A DNA stretch of 64,000 nucleotides from Sporocytophaga sp. (GTDB taxonomy: Bacteria; Bacteroidota; Bacteroidia; Cytophagales; Cytophagaceae): contig NZ_JAGHZZ010000003.1 in the NCBI RefSeq assembly GCF_017745095.1, positions 62,001 to 126,000 on the forward strand. Direction: 5' to 3'. The position numbers and the translations under genes were made by a program. The notes beneath the pieces were generated by a model that saw only the letters and a list, made by a program, of their open reading frames with translations, made no database searches and was not told the DNA's origin. Of the stretch, positions 20,396 to 29,138 are shown piece by piece. The first letter of the stretch is position 1. Every line of letters begins with the position of its first letter.

Positions 20396-23300
20396 TTATT
20401 CTGCTCCCACCATAATAAAAGCTCCCCAATAGATCGGATCCTTATATTTCTCTTTAATTAATCTCTTAGCTTCCAAAAATGATTTTCTTTTAGATCCTGT
20501 AGTGATCCATCTATCATAAAATGCAGTCATAAGGTCCTTTGTCACTTCATCTGAAACTTTAAATAAACTCATTATTACTGAATTTGCTCCGGCAATCAAA
20601 AAGGCTCTTTGCAAACCACATACTCCTTCGCCTAACTGTATCTTACCTACGCCTGTTTCGCAGGCACTCAATACCACTAAATCTGTATGATCGAGATATA
20701 AATTCATTGCTTCATAGGCAGTTAAAATACCATCCTCTGAATTCAATTTATATATATTATCTTTTGCAAGTAGTACCCCGCCATTTTTTAGCAATAAACC
20801 TGACCTCAATAAAGGATTTTGTAAGTTCTTGTCTGTAAATCCGTCGTGATATCCTTTCTCCATGTCCTCCATGAAAAATCCATGAGTTGCAATATGGAAT
20901 ACTTTGGGATCTTTTATTGCTTTGAGATTTTCTTCTGTGGCTTCATTATTCAAATAAGTTTCCGTTTCCCATCCGCTTTTGATAAGCAATTCACTTAAGT
21001 GTTTTATCTCTCCTTCTGCTCCTGGAAGTTGGGGTATCTTTTTACCATCTGCTAAACTTAGTGATGTCTTAAAATATAAAGAATCTTTAGTCTTTGAGTC
21101 ATTAGTGTCTTCATAATACGTTGGATTACCAAATAACCTTATCTTGTTCACCAACTCCGTAGCGGTAACATTCTTTTTCTCCGACTTGATTTTATTAACT
21201 CTTATCAGATCCTTTGTATTGCTGACAAGAACAATGTCGTACTGATTTAATAAATAAGTTTTATCAGGAGCACAAATTGTTTCCAGGTTTATCTGGTTAT
21301 AGACACCATCACCAGAAAGGTAAACTGTGGAATTTTGTTTTATGGAGTTATTAAAAGGCTTCCAAAATTTTTCAAAAGAGAATTGATCCTCTACATTAAG
21401 CTTGATACAATTTCTATAATAGTTGAGATATTTATTCTCCAGGTCATTGCCATTAGGTATTAGAATCAACTCTGGTAACTTTGAATTCTCATTGACAATA
21501 AGGCCAGCATAAAGTACTGAATCAGAAAAGTCTTTTTCGAAGTATCTGAATCTTATTACTTCTACAGCATATTCATTAGGCTTCAAAAGGCTTTTAACCT
21601 GTTTCCAATCTACATCCGACTTTTCGTAATTCACCTGGAAGGATTCAGACTTTTCACTTAAGTCTTTTTCAAGAATTTCTATTTCTTTTTCTAAAAGCTT
21701 TACATCTATATTATTCTCCTTCTGTTGCTCTACATTCATAGATAAAGCTGATGTCAGAAATTCTTTCTTTTCTATCCAACTTTCATATTTTTTTATTAAC
21801 TCCTGATTGTTGCTGCTAAGAATTCTTTCTTTTACTTTAATTGATGAATTTAATAAAATTGCTTTTGTTTTAAGATTAAAGTTGTAGACGTTTTGAAGCA
21901 ACTCGGGATTTTCCTTTGAGAATTTTATTGCAAGTGTGTTATAAAATTCAAAGTCATCTTTGATCAGGTTCCAAAATTTATTTTTCTCTCTATCACTTAG
22001 TGAAGGGAAATACTTTTTGATAAATTTTAAATCAGCAAGAGTGGTTTCGTCAAGGCATTTAACTGCTGCTTTGTAATCATTTAAAATGAACGCCATCTGT
22101 CCTTCTTTACTGAGAGCTTTGATATAATCCGGATGTTCACTATCAAAAATTTTCCCATAGAGATTCTTACTGTTCGCAAAGGATTCTTTGGCATCTGAAA
22201 ATTTCTCTTCTTTTGAGAAGTATATACCTCTAGTAAATGCGGCCTCTGCAGAATGGATATTTACACTTCCCAGCTTTGAAATCCAGATTTTATTAGCATT
22301 GCTAAGAAATTCTTCGGCTGATTGATTTTTCCCATTTTCAATGTAAAACATTGACAAGTTTTTCAACACTTCTGCATAATTCAAATTATTGTTCCCTAGA
22401 CAAGTATTGATTATAGAAATTGCTTCAGTGAATAATTTTTCTGCTTCAGGATCATGTGGGTTGTTATAAAACTTCACCATAGCAAGGTCGTTCAAAGTTG
22501 AGGCGACCTGTAAGTGATTTTTACCGTAACAGACTATCTGGATTGCAAGTGCATTGTTTCCTGCTTCCTCAGCTTTATCATAATCACCAATTGCAGTATA
22601 AATTTTCAACAGCAATTTGATATTTTCAGCATGAATGACTGAGTTTGTTCCAAAAATTTCTTCACTGATTTTATATGCTCTTCTTACTAATTTTTCTGCT
22701 TTATTATAATCTCCAGTAATCAGGTAAAGGTTACCCAGCTGGCTCAGAGGATTGATAAGACTTCGGTGTTTTACCCCGAATTTCCCTTCACGTATCTTAA
22801 TAATCTCTAATAGGGATTTCTCCGTTGCAGCATAGTTCCCTATAAGAATATTTAAGTTTGTAAGTTCATCTGAGATGGTAGATACTTTTTCATTTTCATT
22901 CGCATTCTTAGTAATCTTTATTGCTTTTTTCAAAGTCTTCTCCGCTTCACGGAGTTTGCCTTGTACAGTGTAGAACTTTGAAAGTGTTTCAAGACTATGT
23001 GTATAGTCTATATTTTTGTCATTGTTATTTTGCGAATTAAAAAATGCTAGAGATTTATTAATATTCTCTTCTGCTTCATTGTACTTTCCTAGCAAAAGCT
23101 GTAGGGACGCATATTTTTCCAGGAAAATCGCATATTGCATGGAAGGATTTCCATAGTTTCTTTCTACTATTGATTTTGCATGGTCAAGTGTAATTAATGC
23201 CTTCTCATATTTATCCCTAAATTGATAAAGTTTAGCCTGACTATATAATCCTTCAATGTATTGAAGATTATTGTGAGGCACCTCTTTTTCCAAAACATCA

Positions 23301-24643
23301 TTCAGACTGGATACAAAGATCTTTTCTGCTCTTGAGAATTGATCACCATAGCTAACAATATATTTAGCCTCTTCCACCAGTCCCATATGATAATTTGGGG
23401 CATCTTTTCCATATGCATTCAGATTAATTTCTGAGATCTTCTTTAAAGTTGATTCTGCAGCAAGGAAATCTTCATTTTCAATTTGAGATTTATACAACAG
23501 CTCAAGGACTCCAGCTCTTTTTATATGATTTTCCGGAAAAACAATCTTCTCTCTAAGAATAGATTGAAATTTTGCCTGAGCTCTGGGATAATCTTTTTCC
23601 CGAAAAATCCTAGCTGCAACAATAAGCTGAGTTCTAACGAAAGCGTAGTTTTCTTTGCCATAAAATCTTTTTATTCTAGCTTCTAATTGTTTTTCCCGCT
23701 TACTGGCCTTTCTGGAATGTCCTGCTTTTCTGAGTGTGGGAATCAGCTTTTCATAATAGCTAATTGCATGCTTACTATGGACTTTATATTTTACATCTTT
23801 GCTTTTGTATGAGCTTTTTAAAGCTTTGGCAAATTTGGTCCCGGCCCTGGAAGCATCTCCCCTATTTTCATAGATTAAACCTTTTAAATACAGAGCTCGC
23901 GAATATTCAATCTTCTTCTTACCTAGGTTTGATGAGATCCATTTTAAATTTATACTAATAAGAGAATCTGCATTCTTAAAATCTGAATTTTTAATTTTTA
24001 TTTCACTTAAAAGATTTACAGCTCTGGCTATATCAGACTTTTTATCTTTTATTTCTTTCGAGCTCAATTTTGCTTTGACACCAAAAGGATTTGCCAGAAT
24101 ATCCTTCCGAAGTTTTACCAATTCAACTGAAGACAACTCTGCTTTCTTGTAATATCCCATTTTAAACAGGACCAGACTTTCTCTTTCTTGAATATCCGCC
24201 TTGAGGTCAGGATGCTTGATTTTGTTCTCTAATAGCTTTTTTGCACTTTCAATAAGGCTTGCAGCTTTTAAGTATTCTCCATATTCGCTAAATGCAGAAA
24301 TTCCTTCAAGGCAAGTGTGAATATATAAAACCGTATCTTTTTGGTCTGCTTTCGTCAGATTTGCAGATCCAGTCTCTGCACACTGCTTATATTCTTCAAA
24401 TCTGCCAAGCGCATCATAAACTTTGGCTATTTTAAAATTTATTCGAGCTGCTGTCAGGAAGTCATTCGGGTTTTCTGAGGATTTGGCAAGAATATTTTTT
24501 GCTTTTTGAAGCGCAAGCTTGTAATCTCCCTTGTTATAATCTCTATCAACCTTTGCAAAGTCTTCTTCTTTAATACCTGAGGAAAATGAAAACTGAAATG
24601 AAACAAAAGATATGAATATCAAAAGAAGTTGGGACTTTCTCAT
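20396..24643 (-). CDS. Secreted TPR-repeat protein with C-terminal CHAT protease-like domain
   Basis: The 1415-residue protein has an N-terminal signal peptide (MRKSQLLLIFISFVSFQFSF then SSG), so it should act outside the inner membrane. About residues 30-880 are helical tetratricopeptide-type repeats, many of the form GDYxKAEK or GxYxEAE. A charged coiled-coil-like stretch lies near 940-1020. The C-terminal CHAT (caspase-like) domain has both expected catalytic residues: His1254 in HIATHGFF and Cys1328 in VLSACETGVG. The protein ends at the usual CHAT end, WGAFIMVGAE, with no sorting domain. It stands alone between the str operon and neuD/pglC-like genes. The target is unknown; proteolysis is inferred from the family. 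Confidence 0.9.
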   Translation of the reverse strand: MRKSQLLLIFISFVSFQFSFSSGIKEEDFAKVDRDYNKGDYKLALQKAKNILAKSSENPNDFLTAARINFKIAKVYDALGRFEEYKQCAETGSANLTKADQKDTVLYIHTCLEGISAFSEYGEYLKAASLIESAKKLLENKIKHPDLKADIQERESLVLFKMGYYKKAELSSVELVKLRKDILANPFGVKAKLSSKEIKDKKSDIARAVNLLSEIKIKNSDFKNADSLISINLKWISSNLGKKKIEYSRALYLKGLIYENRGDASRAGTKFAKALKSSYKSKDVKYKVHSKHAISYYEKLIPTLRKAGHSRKASKREKQLEARIKRFYGKENYAFVRTQLIVAARIFREKDYPRAQAKFQSILREKIVFPENHIKRAGVLELLYKSQIENEDFLAAESTLKKISEINLNAYGKDAPNYHMGLVEEAKYIVSYGDQFSRAEKIFVSSLNDVLEKEVPHNNLQYIEGLYSQAKLYQFRDKYEKALITLDHAKSIVERNYGNPSMQYAIFLEKYASLQLLLGKYNEAEENINKSLAFFNSQNNNDKNIDYTHSLETLSKFYTVQGKLREAEKTLKKAIKITKNANENEKVSTISDELTNLNILIGNYAATEKSLLEIIKIREGKFGVKHRSLINPLSQLGNLYLITGDYNKAEKLVRRAYKISEEIFGTNSVIHAENIKLLLKIYTAIGDYDKAEEAGNNALAIQIVCYGKNHLQVASTLNDLAMVKFYNNPHDPEAEKLFTEAISIINTCLGNNNLNYAEVLKNLSMFYIENGKNQSAEEFLSNANKIWISKLGSVNIHSAEAAFTRGIYFSKEEKFSDAKESFANSKNLYGKIFDSEHPDYIKALSKEGQMAFILNDYKAAVKCLDETTLADLKFIKKYFPSLSDREKNKFWNLIKDDFEFYNTLAIKFSKENPELLQNVYNFNLKTKAILLNSSIKVKERILSSNNQELIKKYESWIEKKEFLTSALSMNVEQQKENNIDVKLLEKEIEILEKDLSEKSESFQVNYEKSDVDWKQVKSLLKPNEYAVEVIRFRYFEKDFSDSVLYAGLIVNENSKLPELILIPNGNDLENKYLNYYRNCIKLNVEDQFSFEKFWKPFNNSIKQNSTVYLSGDGVYNQINLETICAPDKTYLLNQYDIVLVSNTKDLIRVNKIKSEKKNVTATELVNKIRLFGNPTYYEDTNDSKTKDSLYFKTSLSLADGKKIPQLPGAEGEIKHLSELLIKSGWETETYLNNEATEENLKAIKDPKVFHIATHGFFMEDMEKGYHDGFTDKNLQNPLLRSGLLLKNGGVLLAKDNIYKLNSEDGILTAYEAMNLYLDHTDLVVLSACETGVGKIQLGEGVCGLQRAFLIAGANSVIMSLFKVSDEVTKDLMTAFYDRWITTGSKRKSFLEAKRLIKEKYKDPIYWGAFIMVGAE

Positions 24644-24654
24644 AGAAAAGTTTT

Positions 24655-24701
24655 GATCAAAATACTGAATTGTGACTAGTTAAATTTACAGTATTTTGAT
24701 C
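24655..24701. repeat. 13-bp perfect inverted repeat upstream of the TPR-CHAT gene
   Basis: GATCAAAATACTG (24655-24667) is repeated inverted as CAGTATTTTGATC (24689-24701) with a 21-base spacer. It ends 12 bases before the start codon of the CHAT gene, in the 137-base gap after the PglD-like gene. It could be a dimeric operator or a leader hairpin. There is no T run after it, so a terminator is unlikely. Confidence 0.6.
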
Positions 24702-24780
24702 TACGGGAAAAGTCCTATTGAAGATTTGGCATAAATGACTGTTAATACTTCCCAATAAAATCAGTCCTTAAAAATTCAAT

Positions 24781-25389
24781 TTATACGGTTTTGGTAAGTA
24801 ATTTGACCACCTTTGCGGGAATACCTTCGACTACGGAATATTCCGGCACATCTTCGGTAACGACTGAACCAGGAGAGATTACGGCCCATTTACCTATTTC
24901 AACATTTGGAGATACAATAGCTCCCGCTCCAACAGCCGCTCCCTCTTCAATTTTGGCATAACCTCCAATTATAGCTCCTGGACCTATATTTACATAATCA
25001 CCAATCTGGCATTCAAAATCAATTTTTGCCCCCATATTGATTATGCAATGTTTCCCAACAGTCGTTCCCGCCTGAATTATAGCCCCTTGAAAAATAATTG
25101 TCCCTTCTTCCTGACTTACATATTTAGAAATAATAGCTTGAGGATGAATAACAGAGGCAAATTCATGCACAATTTTGGGAACCAAATTTTTACGCAGTAA
25201 ATTATCTTCTATTGCAATGAGAATAGATTCATTTATGCTGAACTCTTTATTGTAAGGTCCGATAATAGGGGTATTATCTAATTCCAAATCGCGTTTGAAG
25301 TCGTCAAAAATAAAATAAACTTCCTTTTCAGAGGCTTTAGCACATTCTTTAACAACTTTTGCAAAACTGTCGGCACCGTATAATAGCAT
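24781..25389 (-). CDS. PglD/NeuD-like sugar acyltransferase homologue lacking catalytic His
   Basis: The 202 residues have the NeuD/PglD layout: a small N-terminal Rossmann-like domain (MLLYGADSFAKVVKECAKAS) and a C-terminal left-handed beta helix of hexapeptide repeats (about 80-195) ending VEGIPAKVVK. Family members acetylate UDP-4-amino sugars or sialic acid. Aligned with C. jejuni PglD from memory, Asn118 is kept, but the catalytic base His125 is Phe125 (KIDFECQIG) and His134 is Asn134 (DYVNIGPG). The GGH of the N-terminal GxGGHxK motif reads DSF. Activity is therefore doubtful. It follows the PglC-like gene by three bases, suggesting a joint role. Confidence 0.85.
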   Translation of the reverse strand: MLLYGADSFAKVVKECAKASEKEVYFIFDDFKRDLELDNTPIIGPYNKEFSINESILIAIEDNLLRKNLVPKIVHEFASVIHPQAIISKYVSQEEGTIIFQGAIIQAGTTVGKHCIINMGAKIDFECQIGDYVNIGPGAIIGGYAKIEEGAAVGAGAIVSPNVEIGKWAVISPGSVVTEDVPEYSVVEGIPAKVVKLLTKTV

Positions 25390-25392
25390 ATC

Positions 25393-25977
25393 TCAATTCC
25401 CTTTAAACTTTTCAACTAACTCACCGGAAGCTGTGTTTACCCCATGTCCGGAAATAATTCTTCCGACGGTTAAATAGGTAATTTTCGCATCCAGTAAGAA
25501 AGAGCAATTATTAACATAAAAAATATCTAATTCAAATTTTCTTTTCCAGTTAATGGCGTTTCTTCCATTTACCTGTGCCCAGCCTGTAATTCCAGGTTTA
25601 ACGTTGTGGCGTCTCGCCTGGTCCTCATTATACAGCGGTAGATATTCAATCAGCAAGGGACGAGGACCAATAAGACTCATATCTCCCTTAAGGACATTTA
25701 TTAATTGCGGCAATTCGTCAAGGCTAGTCCTTCTTAAAATTTTACCAATAAATGTAAGGTCAGGAATTTCCTCATTGGCTACATTATGCCTAGTTCGGAA
25801 TTTAATGATTTTAAATGACTGGCCTTTGAAACCTGCACGATTTTGAAGATAAAATATGGGGCCAGTATTAAATATCAATATCAGTGCTGCAATTAACAAA
25901 AACAAGGGTAAAAAAAACACTAGTGCCAAAAAAGAAAAGGTCACATCAAAAACAGGTTTTAGAATCCTTTGATACAT
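25393..25977 (-). CDS. PglC-type sugar-1-phosphate transferase (polyprenyl phosphate)
   Basis: A small monotopic phosphoglycosyl transferase of 194 residues that would link a sugar-1-phosphate to undecaprenyl phosphate and so start a glycan. An N-terminal hydrophobic re-entrant segment (VFFLPLFLLIAALILIF) is followed by NRAGFKGQSFKIIKFRT, the catalytic Asp-Glu in RRTSLDELPQLINVLKGDMS, GPRPLL and KPGITGWAQVNGRNAINW. All key residues are present. It pairs with the PglD-like gene; a PglE-type aminotransferase, usual in this cassette, is not adjacent. Upstream is the divergent ispE, 72 bases away. Confidence 0.92.
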   Translation of the reverse strand: MYQRILKPVFDVTFSFLALVFFLPLFLLIAALILIFNTGPIFYLQNRAGFKGQSFKIIKFRTRHNVANEEIPDLTFIGKILRRTSLDELPQLINVLKGDMSLIGPRPLLIEYLPLYNEDQARRHNVKPGITGWAQVNGRNAINWKRKFELDIFYVNNCSFLLDAKITYLTVGRIISGHGVNTASGELVEKFKGN

Positions 25978-26015
25978 TGTTATTTTTTGGTCTAACGAAT
26001 TTTAAGCGTTTTTTC

Positions 26016-26023
26016 TATTTTTG
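26016..26023 (+). promoter_or_regulatory. Probable -7 box for ispE
   Basis: TATTTTTG matches TAnnTTTG and ends 26 bases before the ispE ATG in the 72-base divergent gap. No TTTG lies at the proper -33 distance, so support is partial. Confidence 0.4.
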
Positions 26024-26049
26024 TCTTAAAAATAGCTTCTATTTAATTA

Positions 26050-26856
26050 ATGATTGCTTTCCCTAATGCCAAAATTAATCTTGGATTAAATATAGTTTCC
26101 AAAAGACCTGATGGTTTTCACAATCTTGAAACATGTTTTTATCCTGTAAAAATTTTTGATTCCCTTGAAATTCTTCATTCCGATCAGTTTGAGTTTACTC
26201 ATTCTGGTATAGAAAGTTCTTCCGGAGAAGACAATCTTGTGATAAAGGCTTACAGAGCAATGCAAAAGAAATATGGTATTGGTCAAGTAAAGATTCATCT
26301 TCACAAGGCAATTCCAATGGGGGCTGGCTTGGGTGGAGGTTCTTCAGATGCCGCTTTTGCAGTCAAGCTTCTCAATGAATTATTTCAACTTGATCTTTCA
26401 ACAACTGAAATGGAAGCTATAGTTGCGCCAATCGGCAGTGACTGTCCATTCTTTGTGAATAATAAAGCAGTAATAGGAAAAGAAAAAGGAAATGTATTTT
26501 CTCCCGTAAATCTGTCTTTAGATGGTTATTATGGATTATTAATATTTCCCCCTTTTGGAGTTTCTACAAAGGAAGCTTATAGTAAAGTTAAACCCATCCT
26601 CCCTCGATATCCAGTGCAAGAAGTTATACAAGGTGACATTTCACAATGGAAAGATAAGTTACATAACGACTTTGAAGATTCCGTTTTCGGAATTTATCCT
26701 ATGCTAAATGATATCAAGGAAAAACTGTATTCCTCTGGAGCGATATATGCCTGCATGAGCGGAAGTGGATCTACAATGTTCGGAATATTTACCGACAAAA
26801 ATCAACTTCATAATATATCGATATCAGGCTGCACTACGTTTTCTTTTCCTTTCTAA
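26050..26856 (+). CDS. ispE: 4-diphosphocytidyl-2-C-methyl-D-erythritol kinase
   Basis: IspE phosphorylates CDP-methylerythritol in the non-mevalonate isoprenoid pathway. The 268 residues belong to the GHMP kinase family. Visible are the N-terminal catalytic-Lys region FPNAKINLGLNIVSKRPDGF, the ATP-binding loop AIPMGAGLGGGSSDAAFAVK and IGSDCPFF, and the C-terminal GHMP motif SGSGSTMFGIF. The gene is convergent with the LptF/G gene and their stop codons abut at 26856/26857 with no spacer. Confidence 0.96.
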   Translation: MIAFPNAKINLGLNIVSKRPDGFHNLETCFYPVKIFDSLEILHSDQFEFTHSGIESSSGEDNLVIKAYRAMQKKYGIGQVKIHLHKAIPMGAGLGGGSSDAAFAVKLLNELFQLDLSTTEMEAIVAPIGSDCPFFVNNKAVIGKEKGNVFSPVNLSLDGYYGLLIFPPFGVSTKEAYSKVKPILPRYPVQEVIQGDISQWKDKLHNDFEDSVFGIYPMLNDIKEKLYSSGAIYACMSGSGSTMFGIFTDKNQLHNISISGCTTFSFPF

Positions 26857-27930
26857 TTACCTGGGAAGTGTTTTATACATTATTAACCCTATCGAAGCAA
26901 ACACCAAATTAGGAAGCCACGCAGCCAACAGAGGACTGAGGGTTCCTGCATTTGCAATACTTCGGCTCATAATTACAAATATGATATAGATAAAGGCTAG
27001 TAGGAACCCAAATGCAATCTGAAAGCCTGCCCCTTCTCTTGTCTTTCTTGCAGAAACCACCACTCCAATTACCGTAAGGATAATGATAGCAAAAGGATAT
27101 GTATACCGTTCATACATCTCAATTTCATATACTGCTACACTTTCAACACCTTTTTCTCTAAGCTCCTTTATATAGGATTTGAGCTCTGGTAGTGTAAATG
27201 TTTCATGAAGCAAATAAGTACTTTCAAAATCTTTAGGATAGAGGTTTATCGTAGTATCAGTGCGGGTTCCAAAACTGATAGATTCCTTGCCATCTACAAA
27301 CTTTCTGATCATGTAATTTTCCAGTTCCCACTTTTTCTTTTCAGGCAACCAAGTAATCCTCATCGCTTTCAGTTTGCTTTTCAAATTTTTTCCGTCAATT
27401 GATTCTAAAGTAAACTGATAACCAGTGCTGATCTGGTTATTATAACTTTCCATGTAGACATAGGTCTCTGGGGCTATCTTGAGATGCACATTTCTGCCTT
27501 CATAGAAAAACTGATCTTTTACATATACATTTTCAAAAGCAACCCTTTCCTTATTGGCTCTTGGCAAAAGCCATCCGATAAGAATGAAGATAAAAACTGC
27601 AATCATGCTGGCCCCCATAATGTATGGTAACAACATCCTTCTAAAGCTGATGCCTCCGTTCAGAATTGCAATAATTTCAGTATGCGAGGCCATCTTTGCT
27701 GTTACGAACACCGTCGCTATAAATACAGTAATCGGGCTCAACATATTAGCTATGTATGGCGCAAAATTCATATAATACTTCATTACCAGGTGAAAGGGTG
27801 CATGGCTATTAATGAAGTCATCATTTTTCTCAGTAAAATCAATCACACATATAATCGCCACTAAAAGTATTACTGTAAAAAAGAAAGCACTTAAAAACTT
27901 TTTTAAGATGTATCTGTCTATAATTTTCAC
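26857..27930 (-). CDS. LptF/LptG family permease (YjgP/YjgQ)
   Basis: This membrane protein of the lipopolysaccharide export ABC transporter would extract LPS from the inner membrane together with LptB. The 357 residues start with GTG at 27930 (KIIDRYILKKFLSAFFFTVI); an in-frame stop upstream excludes an earlier start. Three N-terminal and three C-terminal hydrophobic segments flank a periplasmic beta-jellyroll-like region, the family layout. The family alone does not tell LptF from LptG, and no second copy is in the window. It lies 11 bases after tgt on the same strand, probably in one transcript. Confidence 0.9.
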   Translation of the reverse strand: MKIIDRYILKKFLSAFFFTVILLVAIICVIDFTEKNDDFINSHAPFHLVMKYYMNFAPYIANMLSPITVFIATVFVTAKMASHTEIIAILNGGISFRRMLLPYIMGASMIAVFIFILIGWLLPRANKERVAFENVYVKDQFFYEGRNVHLKIAPETYVYMESYNNQISTGYQFTLESIDGKNLKSKLKAMRITWLPEKKKWELENYMIRKFVDGKESISFGTRTDTTINLYPKDFESTYLLHETFTLPELKSYIKELREKGVESVAVYEIEMYERYTYPFAIIILTVIGVVVSARKTREGAGFQIAFGFLLAFIYIIFVIMSRSIANAGTLSPLLAAWLPNLVFASIGLIMYKTLPR

Positions 27931-27941
27931 TTTAAATCAGT

Positions 27942-29072
27942 TTATAGTCTGGTCATTATTTTTTTAACAGTCAAGTCTTTCCATTCAGAAAATGTTCCCT
28001 CTTCAATTTTAGTTCTGGCTTCGTTCATCAACCAAAGGTAAAATGTAAGGTTTTGTAAAGTTGCAATCTGGGCACCTAAAATTTCTTTTGAAGCTACCAG
28101 ATGTCTTAGATAAGCTTTTGTATAATAATTATTTAAGAAAGAAGGCAGTCCTGGATCAATTTCTGAAAAGTCACTTTTCCATTTTTCATTTTTTATATTG
28201 ATAATTCCCTCTGTTGTAAAAATCATTCCATTTCTGGCATTTCTAGTAGGCATAACACAGTCGAACATATCAATTCCCAAAGCTATAGACTCTAGTAAAT
28301 TTGCCGGAGTTCCAACTCCCATTAAATATCTTGGTTTTTCCCAAGGAAGGACTGAACAAACGATCTCCGTCATTTCGTACATAATCTCAGCAGGTTCTCC
28401 CACAGATAATCCACCTATAGCATTTCCTTCACGATTAAATGAAGCAATTTTCTCAGCCGAAGCCAGCCTCAGATCTTTGAAGCAACTTCCTTGAACAATT
28501 GGAAATAAAGTCTGATTATAGCCATAATTAGGTTTTGTAGAATCAAATCTATCGCAACATCTTTTCAACCAGCGATGGGTCATGTCCATAGACTTCCTTG
28601 CATACTTGTATTCACAAGGATATGGTGTACATTCGTCAAATGCCATGATGATATCCGCACCAATGGTTCTTTGAATATCCATTACATTTTCCGGAGTAAA
28701 GGTATGTTTGCTCCCGTCTATGTGAGAAGCAAAAGTTACACCTTCTTCTTTAATTTTTCTGGTGCCAGATAATGAATACACTTGATATCCGCCGCTATCT
28801 GTTAAAATAGGTCTGTTCCATCCATTGAATTTATGAATACCTCCAGCCTGAGACAGAACATCTAAACCTGGACGCAAATATAAATGATATGTGTTCCCTA
28901 ATATGATCTGAGCGTTAATATCGCTTTCCAGTTCTCTTTGGTGGATACTTTTAACTGTTCCGGCAGTTCCCACAGGCATAAAAATAGGAGTTTTGATTTC
29001 TCCGTGGTCTGTTTGAATTGTCCCTGTCCTTGCTTTACTTTTTTTGTCTGTTGATTGTATTTTAAATACCAT
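27942..29072 (-). CDS. tgt: Queuine tRNA-ribosyltransferase without zinc cysteines
   Basis: Tgt exchanges guanine-34 in GUN-anticodon tRNAs for preQ1. The 376 residues match the family along their length: GTAGTVKSIHQRELE, NTYHLYLRPG, the base-binding Asp in ILTDSGGYQVYSLS, GGLSVGEPAE, and the nucleophile Asp in GIDMFDCVMPTRNARNG. The C-terminal zinc site of most bacterial Tgt (CxCxxC then His) is altered. The stretch reads DPGLPSFLNNYYTKAYLRHL, keeping the His but no cysteine. As far as I recall, other Bacteroidota share this. Operon with the LptF/G gene downstream; divergent from a GT2 gene. Confidence 0.95.
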   Translation of the reverse strand: MVFKIQSTDKKSKARTGTIQTDHGEIKTPIFMPVGTAGTVKSIHQRELESDINAQIILGNTYHLYLRPGLDVLSQAGGIHKFNGWNRPILTDSGGYQVYSLSGTRKIKEEGVTFASHIDGSKHTFTPENVMDIQRTIGADIIMAFDECTPYPCEYKYARKSMDMTHRWLKRCCDRFDSTKPNYGYNQTLFPIVQGSCFKDLRLASAEKIASFNREGNAIGGLSVGEPAEIMYEMTEIVCSVLPWEKPRYLMGVGTPANLLESIALGIDMFDCVMPTRNARNGMIFTTEGIINIKNEKWKSDFSEIDPGLPSFLNNYYTKAYLRHLVASKEILGAQIATLQNLTFYLWLMNEARTKIEEGTFSEWKDLTVKKIMTRL

Positions 29073-29091
29073 TCTTCCTAATTCAATTCCA

Positions 29092-29099
29092 CAAAAATA
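29092..29099 (-). promoter_or_regulatory. Probable -7 box for tgt
   Basis: Minus-strand TATTTTTG matches TAnnTTTG and ends 19 bases before the tgt ATG in the 66-base divergent gap. No good -33 TTTG is visible at 19 bases. Confidence 0.4.
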
Positions 29100-29138
29100 T
29101 CGTAATTCTTATTAATTTTAATTTTTAATTTTCGCCTG

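Noticed and set aside
20396-24643. TPR-CHAT gene as part of a CRISPR-linked (Craspase-like) system
   Set aside because: No cas genes or CRISPR array are in the window, and the signal peptide places the protein outside the cytoplasm.
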